Positions 8,808 through 17,841 are shown, counted from the first letter of the stretch. The stretch: DNA of 34,140 nt from Planctomycetaceae bacterium (GCA_020426325.1 JAGQQG010000061.1:1-34140); one strand, 5' to 3'. Notes: a model not told the origin generated them from the sequence alone. Translations and numbers: made by a program.

Positions 8808-9023
8808 ATGTCACTTGATTCGCTCGTACATCAGATCAAAAACGTCAGTCGTCTGCCGGATGATGCTGAAGGTCGTGAACTGAAGACGATCGCCGAAGAA
8901 TTGCTGTGGGAGTATGAAGCACGAGGTGAAATCAACACAGCAGCGACTGAGATGCTCTTGCGACTGCTCCGACCGGAGCCACCAACAGATTGTGGCGAAG
9001 AGCCAAGACCGCCTGAGCTGTAG
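8808..9023 (+). CDS. Small hypothetical protein
   Basis: Acidic, mostly helical protein of 71 residues (LDSLVHQIKNVSRLPDDAEG, AEELLWEYEARGEINTAATE) with no recognised family. No clear ribosome-binding site is seen. It converges on the last gene of the relaxase operon, with a 16-base gap. Codon pattern and composition look coding, but it could be spurious. Confidence 0.45.
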   Translation: MSLDSLVHQIKNVSRLPDDAEGRELKTIAEELLWEYEARGEINTAATEMLLRLLRPEPPTDCGEEPRPPEL

Positions 9024-9039
9024 CTGAAGATGCGGCATG

Positions 9040-9444
9040 CTATGGCGATGCAGATCGGGTGATCGTTTCGATCCGGATGCGGTCGATGCAGGGACTCTCT
9101 TCCGGTCGGTCGAAGGATCGGGGGCCGAATTCCGTCAGTGACTTGATATTGGCCATCGCCAACAACGAATGCAGCTCATCCAGGTTGCGCCCCTCGATTG
9201 TCACTTCGTACTTCTTCATGCCATAGATCCCGATCGTCAGATGCCCTGCATCCCGTCGGCGAATTTCACGAAGATCGCTGTAGGCAAAGCTAATCATCCG
9301 GCCATCAGCAAAACGGACCTGAAACATCAGCAGCGGCGGCTCATGCGGACCCACCCGTTGCCAGGGGAGTTCGATCGATGTGACGTTCCCGATGCTGGGG
9401 ACCGTCCGAGTTGTCGTCGGAGAGGGAAACGGGAGATCGGTCAT
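9040..9444 (-). CDS. Small protein at the end of the relaxase operon
   Basis: Hypothetical protein of 134 residues, starting 3 bases after the relaxase stop and so translationally coupled to it. The middle reads as a beta-rich domain (RFADGRMISFAYSDLREIRR, GIYGMKKYEVTIEGRNLDEL). It is cytoplasmic, with no membrane segment. The tight linkage suggests a role tied to the relaxase or transfer, but I recognise no family. Confidence 0.65.
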   Translation of the reverse strand: MTDLPFPSPTTTRTVPSIGNVTSIELPWQRVGPHEPPLLMFQVRFADGRMISFAYSDLREIRRRDAGHLTIGIYGMKKYEVTIEGRNLDELHSLLAMANIKSLTEFGPRSFDRPEESPCIDRIRIETITRSASP

Positions 9445-9447
9445 GGT

Positions 9448-12288
9448 CTAGCTCCAGTTCAATGTCGGGGACATGCCTGCACCACCAAGGTGTCGACGTT
9501 GAGCGGCAGGGAGGTCGTGACGAGGACCGTGCTTCTGCCACCAGTCACGAACCCGCTCCAGAAACTGGCGATGGTGGTGCTGGCGATGTTGAGACACGGC
9601 TCGTTCCTCGGCTTGTTTCATCAGTTCGGTGGCCGACATTTGCTCCCCGGCTTGAGCAATGGCTTTCCGCACGGCGGCCTTGTCATCGACGAACAGCAAA
9701 ATGTCTCGGCTGGCTCTGGAGCAAGTAACGTAGAATTGCCGCGAGTTGATTGCGGCCAGTGATTCTGAGCCCATCGCCGCCATCGCCAACGTGCGGTCCT
9801 TCCCCTGTGAAGCGTGACTGGAGACGACATACCCCAGATCAAGATGGCCATAGGCACGGGAAATGGTCATCCCACTCTTGAGGATCAGATTGCCATCGGC
9901 ATCGAAGCTTTCGATCTCATCCAGTCGACCGTTGCTGATGCGTTGGGATTGCAGTGACTTACCTCCCAAAGTAAAGCGGATGTGGTCACCGACGGCCAAT
10001 GAGATCGTCTGTTCTCGATAAACCTCGAAGCGATCGGCGGCGTCGAGCGGGATTGGCTTGGCCCCTCCTCCGCCTATCGGTCGCAGGACTGGCTGCCCTT
10101 CCTGCTCCTGACACACCCGGTAGCGATCGCCCCGTTGATAGCCCCCTTTCACGTTCTGATGAAACTGGATGATCGTCCCAGAGGTACGATAGGTTCGCAG
10201 GTCCCGCTTTTCGGCATCGGAAAGATTGAGGGACTTCAACCGAAGAAACTCAACGTCCTCCTTCCCTATCGCCCCCGCTCCGCGAAGCGCATTACGGATC
10301 GTTTCCGTCAAGGCATCTTTCTCCGCATGCGTCGGGGAAACGACAAGCGTCGACTGCTGGCTTTGGCGAGCTTGGACATACTGAGCAGCCAGTTCCGCAT
10401 GGCGATCGTCACCGGAGATCTCTTTGATCTTGCCCATCCGGTCGAGCAGATCAAATCCGGCCAGAAGACCAGTCAGTCCGGTTTTTGCATCAATGACTTC
10501 GTGACCCCGACTGACGAGTTCGACCGCTTGCTTGTAACGTCCCTGCTGACGTTGGACCTCTTCAATCTTGGCGATGTTCAATCCTGCCTCCTGCTGCAGC
10601 ATCCGGTAAGCTTCCCCCCGGCGAGGTGAGGCATGCTGCCGGGCATCACCGGAGAGAATGACTCGGCAGTTCTGAGCTTTGGCAATCTGGAAGATGCCGT
10701 TCATGGACCGCACGTCCAACAATCCGGCCTCGTCGATCAACAACACCCCGTCTTTGAGTTCAGGATGAAGGTTCGTATTCCGCAACAGGTGTTCGACCGT
10801 CTGCGTCTTCTGGAAGCCTTTTTCGTGCAGAACTTCGCAGGCACCCGTACTCGGGGCAAACGTGAAGACACGTTTGCCGCCTGCTTCAATGGCTTCGACG
10901 GCTTCCGACAGCATACTCGTCTTGCCGACCCCCGCACCTCCCGTGACGCACATCACCGTGTCACGGCCCTTGAGCAAGTGATTGACTGCCGCTTTCTGTC
11001 CCGCGTTGAGCCAGTCACGCTGAAAGACATGCTCCTCTCGGGACAAGGCTTTCCGCGTTCCCCGGCCATCTCGGGCGAAGGTGATCATCTCTCTTTCTGC
11101 CGCCAGCACCTCGGGCGTCGTCACAAAGTCTCTCTGATCACCCCGGACATCGAGGGAGCGTTGGATGATGGAGGCTTGATCTAAAGCAGTTTCGATCGCT
11201 TCGGGAGAGACTGTCACCCCCTGCTCTAACGCGGTCCCCACGATGACGTGTCGTTCTACCGTTGACTGACGAAAGAGGTGATGGTCTAGGGCATAAGCGA
11301 CGGCAGCCTGGACTCGCATCGACTCGCTACTCTCGCCAGCCGCTTTTGACGACTTGAGGTTTGCAAAGGTTTTGAGTTCCTCGGGCGTCAGTCGTGACCG
11401 CCAGCTCTGACGAAGCTCGCTTAAAGTCGTGCCTTTGTCCTTCCGGCTTCTGACGGTGGCTCCCAGTCGTCCTTTACGAGCCGCATCCGTAATACCATGC
11501 TCTTTCGCGAACTCTTCGATCTGTTGCGTGCGGCTGGAGAACTTCTCGATCGTGCTGCGTTGAATCGATTTGAGTTCCCAGCCTCTTTTTAGTCGTCCTG
11601 ATTGAGTGAATGTCCGTTCTTCGACGATATACCCCAACTCACTTTCCAGCTTGCGGGCCAACCTGGCTTCAAACTTGGCTTGCAGAGTGGCCCGTTGACG
11701 AAAGATCTCTTCCGGCTCTGCTGCGTAATGCACACCGTTTTCGGAGGTCTGGTTAAACGTAAAGCAGTGAATGTGCAGATGGGGATCGGCTGCTTGACCC
11801 GCAACCGGGCGAGAGGTGGTGTGGAGAAAGCCTGCATGGACAATGTTGCCCGTTCGCTTTCGTTGTTGGGTATGCACATGCTTTCCGGTGCGGACACGGC
11901 GGCACATGAGCGGCTCGACATCCTTTTTCATCGTTTCCTGCACGGCTTCACGAAGCACTCTCTGGATTTCCTTGTCCCCATTGATGGCCCATGCGAGAGA
12001 AACGCTTTTCGGCACGGAGAGGCAAACGTCAAATCCAGGGCGTCGATCCTTTCGGAGACGTTGGGCCAACTTCTTTCCCGTGATCGGATGCATCCCTGAC
12101 AGTAGTCGCTTGAATTGTGGTGCGGTGACTTTGGTACCGACTTTCAGTCCCAGCAGTTCGGCTGCTTTCCCATTCCACATTCCAGCAACTTCCAGCCCAT
12201 TAACGTAATAGTCTCCCTGCGTGAGCGACTCATCGAAGTACCGAGCTGCTCCGTCGATGCTCCTCGATTGCGTGAGAGTAAGCGCCAT
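9448..12288 (-). CDS. MobF-family relaxase-helicase (TrwC/TraI-like)
   Basis: Protein of 946 residues that should nick the transfer origin, stay covalently on the 5' end and unwind DNA for conjugation. The N-terminal TrwC relaxase domain has candidate catalytic tyrosines Y17 and Y27/Y28, and a clear metal-binding HxHxH triad in DPHLHIHCFTFN (H170, H172, H174). A RecD-like superfamily 1 helicase domain follows, with Walker A GGAGVGKT (450-457), Walker B LLIDEAG (D519, E520), motif III GDARQHASPRRGE, and near the C-terminus a VVSSHASQGKDRT motif. The length is close to TrwC (about 966 residues) and shorter than F TraI. It sits downstream of the coupling protein in the same operon, the usual pairing. 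Confidence 0.92.
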   Translation of the reverse strand: MALTLTQSRSIDGAARYFDESLTQGDYYVNGLEVAGMWNGKAAELLGLKVGTKVTAPQFKRLLSGMHPITGKKLAQRLRKDRRPGFDVCLSVPKSVSLAWAINGDKEIQRVLREAVQETMKKDVEPLMCRRVRTGKHVHTQQRKRTGNIVHAGFLHTTSRPVAGQAADPHLHIHCFTFNQTSENGVHYAAEPEEIFRQRATLQAKFEARLARKLESELGYIVEERTFTQSGRLKRGWELKSIQRSTIEKFSSRTQQIEEFAKEHGITDAARKGRLGATVRSRKDKGTTLSELRQSWRSRLTPEELKTFANLKSSKAAGESSESMRVQAAVAYALDHHLFRQSTVERHVIVGTALEQGVTVSPEAIETALDQASIIQRSLDVRGDQRDFVTTPEVLAAEREMITFARDGRGTRKALSREEHVFQRDWLNAGQKAAVNHLLKGRDTVMCVTGGAGVGKTSMLSEAVEAIEAGGKRVFTFAPSTGACEVLHEKGFQKTQTVEHLLRNTNLHPELKDGVLLIDEAGLLDVRSMNGIFQIAKAQNCRVILSGDARQHASPRRGEAYRMLQQEAGLNIAKIEEVQRQQGRYKQAVELVSRGHEVIDAKTGLTGLLAGFDLLDRMGKIKEISGDDRHAELAAQYVQARQSQQSTLVVSPTHAEKDALTETIRNALRGAGAIGKEDVEFLRLKSLNLSDAEKRDLRTYRTSGTIIQFHQNVKGGYQRGDRYRVCQEQEGQPVLRPIGGGGAKPIPLDAADRFEVYREQTISLAVGDHIRFTLGGKSLQSQRISNGRLDEIESFDADGNLILKSGMTISRAYGHLDLGYVVSSHASQGKDRTLAMAAMGSESLAAINSRQFYVTCSRASRDILLFVDDKAAVRKAIAQAGEQMSATELMKQAEERAVSQHRQHHHRQFLERVRDWWQKHGPRHDLPAAQRRHLGGAGMSPTLNWS

Positions 12289-12344
12289 ATGATTGAACCA
12301 GAAATGAGCGTCAGAAATATGAAAATGAAGTAACAGGCTTATCT

Positions 12345-12361
12345 CCTATGCGTGGCATAGG
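12345..12361. repeat. 7-bp hairpin upstream of the relaxase gene
   Basis: CCTATGC-gtg-GCATAGG lies in the 145-base gap between the relaxase and the preceding gene, 57 bases upstream of the relaxase start. It may be a transcript hairpin. Because oriT hairpins often sit near relaxase genes, a transfer-origin role is possible but unproven. Confidence 0.3.
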
Positions 12362-12433
12362 CGGATTCACACTGCCGAAAATGGAGAGTCATTGGCAACC
12401 GGTCCCTGCCCTGCTGCACCGAGTCATCCACAA

Positions 12434-12871
12434 CTATTTGGAGGTCACGGAGACACGCCCCGAGTCATCGACCTGGAACAGGTCAGACGCCAGATACTTG
12501 CGAATCTGGGAACTCACGCCGTTGATTCCCAACCCGCGCTCTTTCAGGCTCTGCTTACTCAGCTCTTCGGCATCCGCTTTGTCGATGCCGGGGTTATCGC
12601 GGACGATCGCTTGGAGGACGGGCAGCACATGCTCTTTCGTGGCATGCTTCTTCTTCTGTGATCCATTAGCATCGACCTTCTTGCCAAACGGTGGAAATGA
12701 GACGGCCCCTTCCTTGGGGCTGCCCGTCAGAGCGGCAATCGCCGCATCCATGCGATCATAGACATCCGCTGCCTCTTCCGCTTCAGTCAGTTTTTGCGTG
12801 AATGTCCGCAGAGCGGATGCACGCTGTTCCACCAGGGTTGCTTCGACGCTCACGAGGTCGTTGGTCGCCAT
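12434..12871 (-). CDS. Small coiled-coil/winged-helix-like protein
   Basis: Hypothetical protein of 145 residues. The ATG at 12871 has AAGGAAG just upstream; an in-frame TTG at 12889 would lie across that ribosome-binding site, so I reject it. The N-terminal 60 residues are a probable coiled coil (TFTQKLTEAEEAADVYDRMD). The C-terminal 70 residues look like a small winged-helix unit (HVLPVLQAIVRDNPGIDKAD, NGVSSQIRKYLASDLF), preceded by a basic stretch KKKH. It may bind DNA as an accessory relaxosome protein, which is inferred from its position before the relaxase. Confidence 0.65.
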   Translation of the reverse strand: MATNDLVSVEATLVEQRASALRTFTQKLTEAEEAADVYDRMDAAIAALTGSPKEGAVSFPPFGKKVDANGSQKKKHATKEHVLPVLQAIVRDNPGIDKADAEELSKQSLKERGLGINGVSSQIRKYLASDLFQVDDSGRVSVTSK

Positions 12872-12918
12872 GGATTCTTCCTTTAGCAAAGATCGATCGG
12901 GGGGAAATTCGGACGTCC

Positions 12919-13176
12919 TTACGGTGTCCAGCGATTGCTCAAGTATGCCACCACGGCTCGAAATGCTTGGTCAAAGGAAATCCCCTGGAGTTGCATTTCT
13001 TCCCTGGCATAGACGGCCAGCTCCGCCGTACTCACGTACTCCATGATCTGGACGAACTCCAGCTCTTCCCACAGCTGTGGCGTCATCCGCACTTGCCGGC
13101 TTTCTCCATTCCCGACATCGATCAAGCGGGTATTGTCGCGTCGGTACTCTTGCACTTGGTCGTTCTCGATTAGCAT
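12919..13176 (-). CDS. Small protein, possible ribbon-helix-helix accessory factor
   Basis: Protein of 85 residues, highly acidic overall. It contains RQVRMTPQLWEELEFVQIME, then AREEMQLQGISFDQAFRAVV. A short strand followed by two helices is reminiscent of ribbon-helix-helix proteins such as TrwA or TraY that help relaxases nick oriT. No clear ribosome-binding site is visible. The assignment rests on weak pattern resemblance and gene position. Confidence 0.5.
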   Translation of the reverse strand: MLIENDQVQEYRRDNTRLIDVGNGESRQVRMTPQLWEELEFVQIMEYVSTAELAVYAREEMQLQGISFDQAFRAVVAYLSNRWTP

Positions 13177-13221
13177 GTCTTTATTGTCCCATGAATGGCG
13201 TCATACGCGCAAGAAGAATCG

Positions 13222-13638
13222 TCATCGTGTTTGGCGTGCATTTCGGTTGAAGATCGGTGTGATCTGATTGCTTTGCTTGAGGTTGAACTTTTGCTTCATG
13301 GTCTGTTGAGACTTCACATCCAAAGCCTGGCTGAGAGCATTGATTGTCTTTTGAATTTGGCGATCCCGTTCGGGATTGATCGCACGCACTACACTGCCCT
13401 TCACGCCGTATTCCAGAGTCGGTGGAAGGCTCGACAGTTTTCGACGTAAAGCAGCGATCTGTTCTCGCGGATCAGCCGCGTTATTGAATATCTCTGTCAG
13501 CGTTGGCTTCGGAGGCGGCGTTGCCCCTCTCCCCTGACGGGGAGTTGACGGCGGCATGGATGCTCCCATGGCAGCCGACAACTGTGGTGGCGTGTGGTCC
13601 CAAGGCGTTTGGAGGCTCTTATCGGGCTGGTTCACCAT
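13222..13638 (-). CDS. Small proline-rich, basic protein of the transfer operon
   Basis: Hypothetical protein of 138 residues. The ATG at 13638 has GGAG 8 bases upstream, so the frame further upstream is treated as non-coding. The N-terminal third is proline- and glycine-rich and likely disordered (PSTPRQGRGATPPPKPT). The remainder is helical and basic (ADPREQIAALRRKLSSLPPT, DRQIQKTINALSQAL). It overlaps the end of the preceding membrane-protein gene by 20 bases. No family is recognised. Confidence 0.6.
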   Translation of the reverse strand: MVNQPDKSLQTPWDHTPPQLSAAMGASMPPSTPRQGRGATPPPKPTLTEIFNNAADPREQIAALRRKLSSLPPTLEYGVKGSVVRAINPERDRQIQKTINALSQALDVKSQQTMKQKFNLKQSNQITPIFNRNARQTR

Positions 13639-14002
13639 CTCTGTACTCCGGTGGAAGTAAGAAAAACGGGAAGGTCTCTTCGTAACGTTTGAAGTCGATG
13701 CAGGCGTGGAGCGGGAGAAACTTGATCCCAGGCAGGCCTTCCCCGTACTCCCCTCGACGGACGGTTTGCCAGCCCAACGGACCAAGATAATTCGCAGACG
13801 TCTTATAACGCCGGTGTTCGGCAACGTATCGATTGCCATGGGATTGGTATTGATAGGTTGTCAGGAGATTTGGAATTCCTATGCAAACGATGATGCCGAC
13901 CAGAACAGCGCCGATGATCAGCCATCTCAGGGCTTCTCGCTTCAGCCGTTTGACGGCTTGGGAAAGCGGATCATCAGGATCGAGTCTCAAATTCCACAGC
14001 AT
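13619..14002 (-). CDS. Single-pass membrane protein of the transfer operon
   Basis: Protein of 127 residues from the ATG at 14002 (AAGG upstream). An in-frame TTG at 14011 is less likely. One hydrophobic segment lies near residues 27-48 (WLIIGAVLVGIIVCIGIPNL) with basic residues before it (KRLKREALR). The C-terminal 80 residues probably lie outside the cytoplasm. It starts 5 bases after the coupling-protein stop. The position suggests a partner of the coupling protein; the family is unknown. Confidence 0.65.
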   Translation of the reverse strand: MLWNLRLDPDDPLSQAVKRLKREALRWLIIGAVLVGIIVCIGIPNLLTTYQYQSHGNRYVAEHRRYKTSANYLGPLGWQTVRRGEYGEGLPGIKFLPLHACIDFKRYEETFPFFLLPPEYRDGEPAR

Positions 14003-14007
14003 GGTGA

Positions 14008-15699
14008 TCAACCTTGTTTATAGGGGTTCTTTCCGGTGACCTTGGCCCACTCATCACGAGTCCAATAGGGCACCTTCTGGACCAGAAACGGATGCAGGTT
14101 AGATGCGATGACGAGGGCTTGATCGAGATCCATCCGCCGAATGTCATCCGGGCGCAACAAGGGACGAGTCTTGAACGACCGATTGAATGTCAGGCTTTGT
14201 TTGCCATACGGAGTGTTGCCCTTGGAGGCATTCATTCCTCGATCATCAATGACGGCCTCGCCACACTTCTCCGACAGCATGGTTAGCGTGGATGGCTCTC
14301 GCACATTAGAAGCCCAGATCACCTCAGATGCCGCGATGATCTCACGAACCGCGTGTACACCATAGATCCGCTCAATTTGGCCGGTAATGTCCTGGAACGA
14401 CAAGGCTGCAGATAATCCAAATTTCCTATACTCACTTACCATTTTTAGAAAACTGGGTAAGTATCCGATGCCAGCCGTTTCATCGAGATAGATTCGGACC
14501 CTCCGGGAGACTCTCGGATCATTGGCCAGTGAATTGATGAAATGTGTAAACGTGAGATTGATGGCCCGCTGTTGAGAGTCCGCCTTCTGCGTCTGATACA
14601 TCACGAACACGGCTGTTGGCTGGTCCTCTTTGAGCACGTTTGGATTGAGGCCATTCGGGGTGAAATGTGTGCCGAATACTCCATTGGCGTCGTAGAGACG
14701 AAAGGCTTCCGAGCAAGCTCCGTCATAGCCCGCGTACTGCTCCGGCGCTGTCTTGGCGTAACCAAGAACCGATGAAGCGGCCTTCGCCAACATGCCATCC
14801 AGAACATCGCGATAATCCTGAGCCTCTGTACAACGTTGGATGATCCCTGCCGGTCCCTCAGCCAGCAGTTCATGCATCATCGATGGAGTCGGGATTTTTC
14901 GAGAAGCAATGATGTACAGAGCAACGAACACGAACAACAGGCGGGCACCTTCTTTGAAGAAGCGGTCCTTAGCGTCCATTTTGGGTTCAATGGGAAGCAT
15001 CGCTTCAGCGTTGTCCACAACCACGGCATGGACCGTTGCCGAGTCATCATCCAGGTTCAGGTTCGACCAGACATTGAGCCCAGCATCATCGATCGGGATT
15101 TGCAGCTTCGCCGACAGTTCCTTGTGATTCGGGCACAGGCAGAAAACACGATATCCGGCCCTTCTCAATGCTTCATGCGTTTGCATATACGCTTCAGCGG
15201 CCGGGTCGTTAAACAGAAAGGACTGAAGCTCGTCGTTCCCTGAGGCGTTCTTGATCGGCAGTATCGATGGGATGAAGACCGACGTCGTTTTGTTTGATTT
15301 CGGGGGCCCCAAAAAAACGATGGTGCCTTCCCCATTCCAGCGGACATCATGTGCGTGACCTCGCCGATTAAGTATGACTCCCAGAAATACACCTTTCGCA
15401 GACAATAATCCCGCGTCTTTGATTTCCTCCAATTTGGCGAAGCGGGCACATGCCAGCGATCTACCTGCAGACTGGAACAGACGAAATCCCTGACGTGCTG
15501 CCCGGAAGTCCTGAACCTGAACGATGAACCGCACGCACTCGGCGGCACACAGAAGCGAGCAAGGGATTGCCGCGAATCCTGCCCAGTCCATCCCTTGCTG
15601 ATTCCAGTTCACAAATAGGTCTGCGAGAAATCCCCAGAGGATTGCCATCGCCGCCGTTCCCAATGCTGAGCGATTTTCATTTCGATGTTCAGTTGTCAT
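14008..15699 (-). CDS. VirD4/TraG-type type IV coupling protein
   Basis: ATPase of about 563 residues that should bring the relaxase-DNA complex to the secretion channel. Two hydrophobic segments near residues 12-30 and 40-62 anchor it in the membrane. The nucleotide-binding loop is GPPKSNKT (131-138), in which the usual glycine before the lysine is asparagine. The Walker B-like motif is RIYLDETAGIGYLPSF (D406, E407), followed by SEYRKFGLSAALSFQD, the typical TraG/VirD4 continuation with the sensor Q. The ATG at 15699 has AGAGGG 8 bases upstream and is preferred to the GTG at 15708. The family call is secure; the changed Walker A residue needs attention. Confidence 0.88.
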   Translation of the reverse strand: MTTEHRNENRSALGTAAMAILWGFLADLFVNWNQQGMDWAGFAAIPCSLLCAAECVRFIVQVQDFRAARQGFRLFQSAGRSLACARFAKLEEIKDAGLLSAKGVFLGVILNRRGHAHDVRWNGEGTIVFLGPPKSNKTTSVFIPSILPIKNASGNDELQSFLFNDPAAEAYMQTHEALRRAGYRVFCLCPNHKELSAKLQIPIDDAGLNVWSNLNLDDDSATVHAVVVDNAEAMLPIEPKMDAKDRFFKEGARLLFVFVALYIIASRKIPTPSMMHELLAEGPAGIIQRCTEAQDYRDVLDGMLAKAASSVLGYAKTAPEQYAGYDGACSEAFRLYDANGVFGTHFTPNGLNPNVLKEDQPTAVFVMYQTQKADSQQRAINLTFTHFINSLANDPRVSRRVRIYLDETAGIGYLPSFLKMVSEYRKFGLSAALSFQDITGQIERIYGVHAVREIIAASEVIWASNVREPSTLTMLSEKCGEAVIDDRGMNASKGNTPYGKQSLTFNRSFKTRPLLRPDDIRRMDLDQALVIASNLHPFLVQKVPYWTRDEWAKVTGKNPYKQG

Positions 15700-15841
15700 G
15701 GAGTTCACCCTCTTTTGCGATTAAGTTCGGAAGCGATGAAAAGATGGGCATTGCGTCGGCTGGTTAATCCGTTGCGCGATTTCGGTGAATACGCGATTGC
15801 AGAGAAAGGCTCCGATCGGAGAAACGATCTCTCAATCATGA

Positions 15842-16069
15842 TTAGAAGTGCCGCTTCTCGGGACACGGAACCTGGGGCGTTTGAGGTTGTTTGCAGGCTT
15901 GGATGAACCGTTTGAGGTCCGTCTCATCGATCCTCAGGCATCCGGAAATCCGCACAACCTCAATCTCACCTCGTGCGAGCAAGCGGTAAACATGCGAACG
16001 ACTGACGGCCATGTACTCAGCGGCTTGTTGCGGTGTGTAGAGCATGCGATTGTCCAATTGACTTGTCAC
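15842..16069 (-). CDS. Excisionase/MerR-like helix-turn-helix protein
   Basis: DNA-binding protein of 75 residues of the HTH_17 (excisionase) family: MLYTPQQAAEYMAVSRSHVY, then RLLARGEIEVVRISGCLRID and ETDLKRFIQ. The frame starts at GTG 16069, with an ATG at 16045 as a possible start closer to the domain. Proteins of this type act as recombination directionality factors or small regulators. Since an integrase gene lies at 32.5-33.6 kb, it could be the excision factor, but its place inside the transfer operon also fits a regulator. Confidence 0.75.
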   Translation of the reverse strand: MTSQLDNRMLYTPQQAAEYMAVSRSHVYRLLARGEIEVVRISGCLRIDETDLKRFIQACKQPQTPQVPCPEKRHF

Positions 16070-16121
16070 TGGTCAGACAATCCCCAAACCGCCGATCCGT
16101 CACCACGTGGGGAAACGTGAA

Positions 16122-16454
16122 CTACTCCGCCGACTCCTCAGCATCCACTCCATCATTCACTCTTCGGTGATCGGGTTTAACGTCACACAATTCCCGAACC
16201 GGTTTGCTCCGGATCGACTTCTCGTCAAGAAGCTGAGCTTCCAGCAGACGGAGTTCTACATTCAGTACTTCCAGAGCCTGCTGTTGTTCAGCGACACGGC
16301 GCTCAGCTGCCGTCACTCGTTCCTGCAAACCCTCCCAAGCTTCGGCGACCAAGCCTAACACGAAGAGCGTAAACATCAGAACGGCCACAGCCTTCGCCAC
16401 CTCGTTATAGACCATCACAAGACTGTGCAAGATTCGATTCCAATCCGTATTCAT
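16122..16454 (-). CDS. Membrane protein with coiled coil
   Basis: Protein of 110 residues. The ATG at 16454 has AAGGAAG 6 bases upstream, so the longer frame is not used. One membrane span at about 20-38 (AVAVLMFTLFVLGLVAEAW) is followed by a coiled coil of about 50 residues (LQERVTAAERRVAEQQQALE, VLNVELRLLEAQL) and an acidic tail. It lies 17 bases after the previous membrane gene. It may be a structural partner of the ExbB/ExbD-like module upstream; no family is recognised. Confidence 0.65.
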   Translation of the reverse strand: MNTDWNRILHSLVMVYNEVAKAVAVLMFTLFVLGLVAEAWEGLQERVTAAERRVAEQQQALEVLNVELRLLEAQLLDEKSIRSKPVRELCDVKPDHRRVNDGVDAEESAE

Positions 16455-16471
16455 TTCTAACTTCCTTTCGA

Positions 16472-16741
16472 TTAGAAGTGGAACAAAGAGTTCAGTAGCC
16501 ATTCTCTGAAGTCTGCTGGCAACGCATCAGCCACCCTTTCCCGCAATAACCAGCCTCCCACACCGAACAGGAAGAAGATCGCCAACAGTCTTATCCAGCC
16601 ACCCAGAAGAAACCGCAGTGGCCCAGCGAAGAGGCTGTGCGCAAAGGAGTGGCTGCTGACTGCATCATCAGCGTCTGGTCCTGGCAACGGAAAATCCGCG
16701 GGCAGCAATGTCGGTTCGTTTTTTGCAGGGATACGCATCAT
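16472..16741 (-). CDS. Small single-pass membrane protein
   Basis: Protein of 89 residues with one strong hydrophobic stretch at about 42-66 (FLLGGWIRLLAIFFLFGVGG) and a proline-rich cytoplasmic N-terminus. Its start overlaps the VWA-protein stop (ATGA), so it is translationally coupled to that gene. I infer a small subunit of the same membrane complex. Confidence 0.65.
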   Translation of the reverse strand: MMRIPAKNEPTLLPADFPLPGPDADDAVSSHSFAHSLFAGPLRFLLGGWIRLLAIFFLFGVGGWLLRERVADALPADFREWLLNSLFHF

Positions 16742-17841
16742 CGATCGCCTCTTTTATCTCGCGGAAGTGAGGTTTGAAGAATTGCCCGAAGCATGTGAGA
16801 AGCGTCTTCGTAGAACTGTGACTCGGGCGAGACACTTCCAACCGCTTGAAACCAAGCGCGGTTCTCGACGCGAGCAGGATCTTTTGCGATCACCCAGTTA
16901 TTCTCGACATAGAAAGCATCAATGCCACGATTTCCGTGACTGGCCCAGCGCTGGAGCAAGGTGAGAATTTGTGACTTTCGTTGCCGCTCGACCGAGCTGT
17001 ATCCTTCCTGGCCGTCCACTTCACTCGGTCCTACGTCTCCGACAAAAACAATTCGGATGCGGCGCTCGGGATCGAGACCAGGGTGGATGTTTTCGAGTGT
17101 TTCGATAGCTCTCTCAAAAACCGGGAGGTGGTCTGTCATCGCACCCACGAGTGACAACTGATTCAAGAAATCTAGTGCTGCAGCTTGTGATCTGCCTCCG
17201 TCTTCGTATGTTGGCAGAATTGGAGTCACATCAAATGTCGCAACGACACCATCCCGGAATCCCAATACCCCCATCCGAAAGTCCGAGCTCGTGTTCGGCA
17301 GAACCTCGAATAGCGTCGCCATTGTCGCTCTCATCATCTCCAGCGGCTCTGCCATACTTTGGGTCAAGTCTGGCATCAACAAGAGCGTAACGGGAGGACC
17401 GGTCCGGAGCTTGCCCTTCAACTCGTCATTCGCTGTCTTTAGCGTCGTAATGATGTCACGAGCATCAGCTAATTCACGCTCCTGTCCGTCCATACGATCA
17501 CGCTGAGTCTGACCTTCGGTCGTCACCCAATCCAGCTGATCTCTGAGACCCTTGTTCTCTTTGTCTAATTCGTCATTAATGACACGAAGCTTCTCACCCT
17601 GATCGATGGCTGTGTTCCGCTCGTAACTCAGAGTGCCAATTGTCTCTGTCAGTTCTTCATTCGCATCGCGGAGTGCGGTGCCAGTTCTCTGCTCTTCGTC
17701 AAGTTGCCCCTGCACCGTCTCCGCCCGAGCCTGATGCATGTCGGCCAGCTGTTCGGTCCGTAACAATTCGACGAAGAAGAAGGCCATCAGAATGATCAGC
17801 ATGTCCACCGCCGATGTCAGAAAAACACGTAACCATCGCAT
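16738..17841 (-). CDS. ExbD/MotB-like membrane anchor with coiled coil and VWA domain
   Basis: Protein of 367 residues. The N-terminus FLTSAVDMLIILMAFFFVEL looks like the single membrane helix of ExbD, TolR or MotB and carries an aspartate (D13) where those proteins bind protons. Residues about 30-145 are a long coiled coil (NEELTETIGTLSYERNTAID; NDELDKENKGLRDQLDWVTT). Residues about 150-350 are a von Willebrand A domain: MPDLTQSM gives a MIDAS of DxTxS type (D158, T160, S162), and GVLGFRDG carries the later acidic residue. A GGAGG ribosome-binding site precedes the ATG. The gene follows the ExbB-like gene by 15 bases. In ExbD and MotB this place is taken by a peptidoglycan- or partner-binding domain, so the VWA domain is probably the output part. 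Confidence 0.8.
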   Translation of the reverse strand: MRWLRVFLTSAVDMLIILMAFFFVELLRTEQLADMHQARAETVQGQLDEEQRTGTALRDANEELTETIGTLSYERNTAIDQGEKLRVINDELDKENKGLRDQLDWVTTEGQTQRDRMDGQERELADARDIITTLKTANDELKGKLRTGPPVTLLLMPDLTQSMAEPLEMMRATMATLFEVLPNTSSDFRMGVLGFRDGVVATFDVTPILPTYEDGGRSQAAALDFLNQLSLVGAMTDHLPVFERAIETLENIHPGLDPERRIRIVFVGDVGPSEVDGQEGYSSVERQRKSQILTLLQRWASHGNRGIDAFYVENNWVIAKDPARVENRAWFQAVGSVSPESQFYEDASHMLRAILQTSLPRDKRGDR

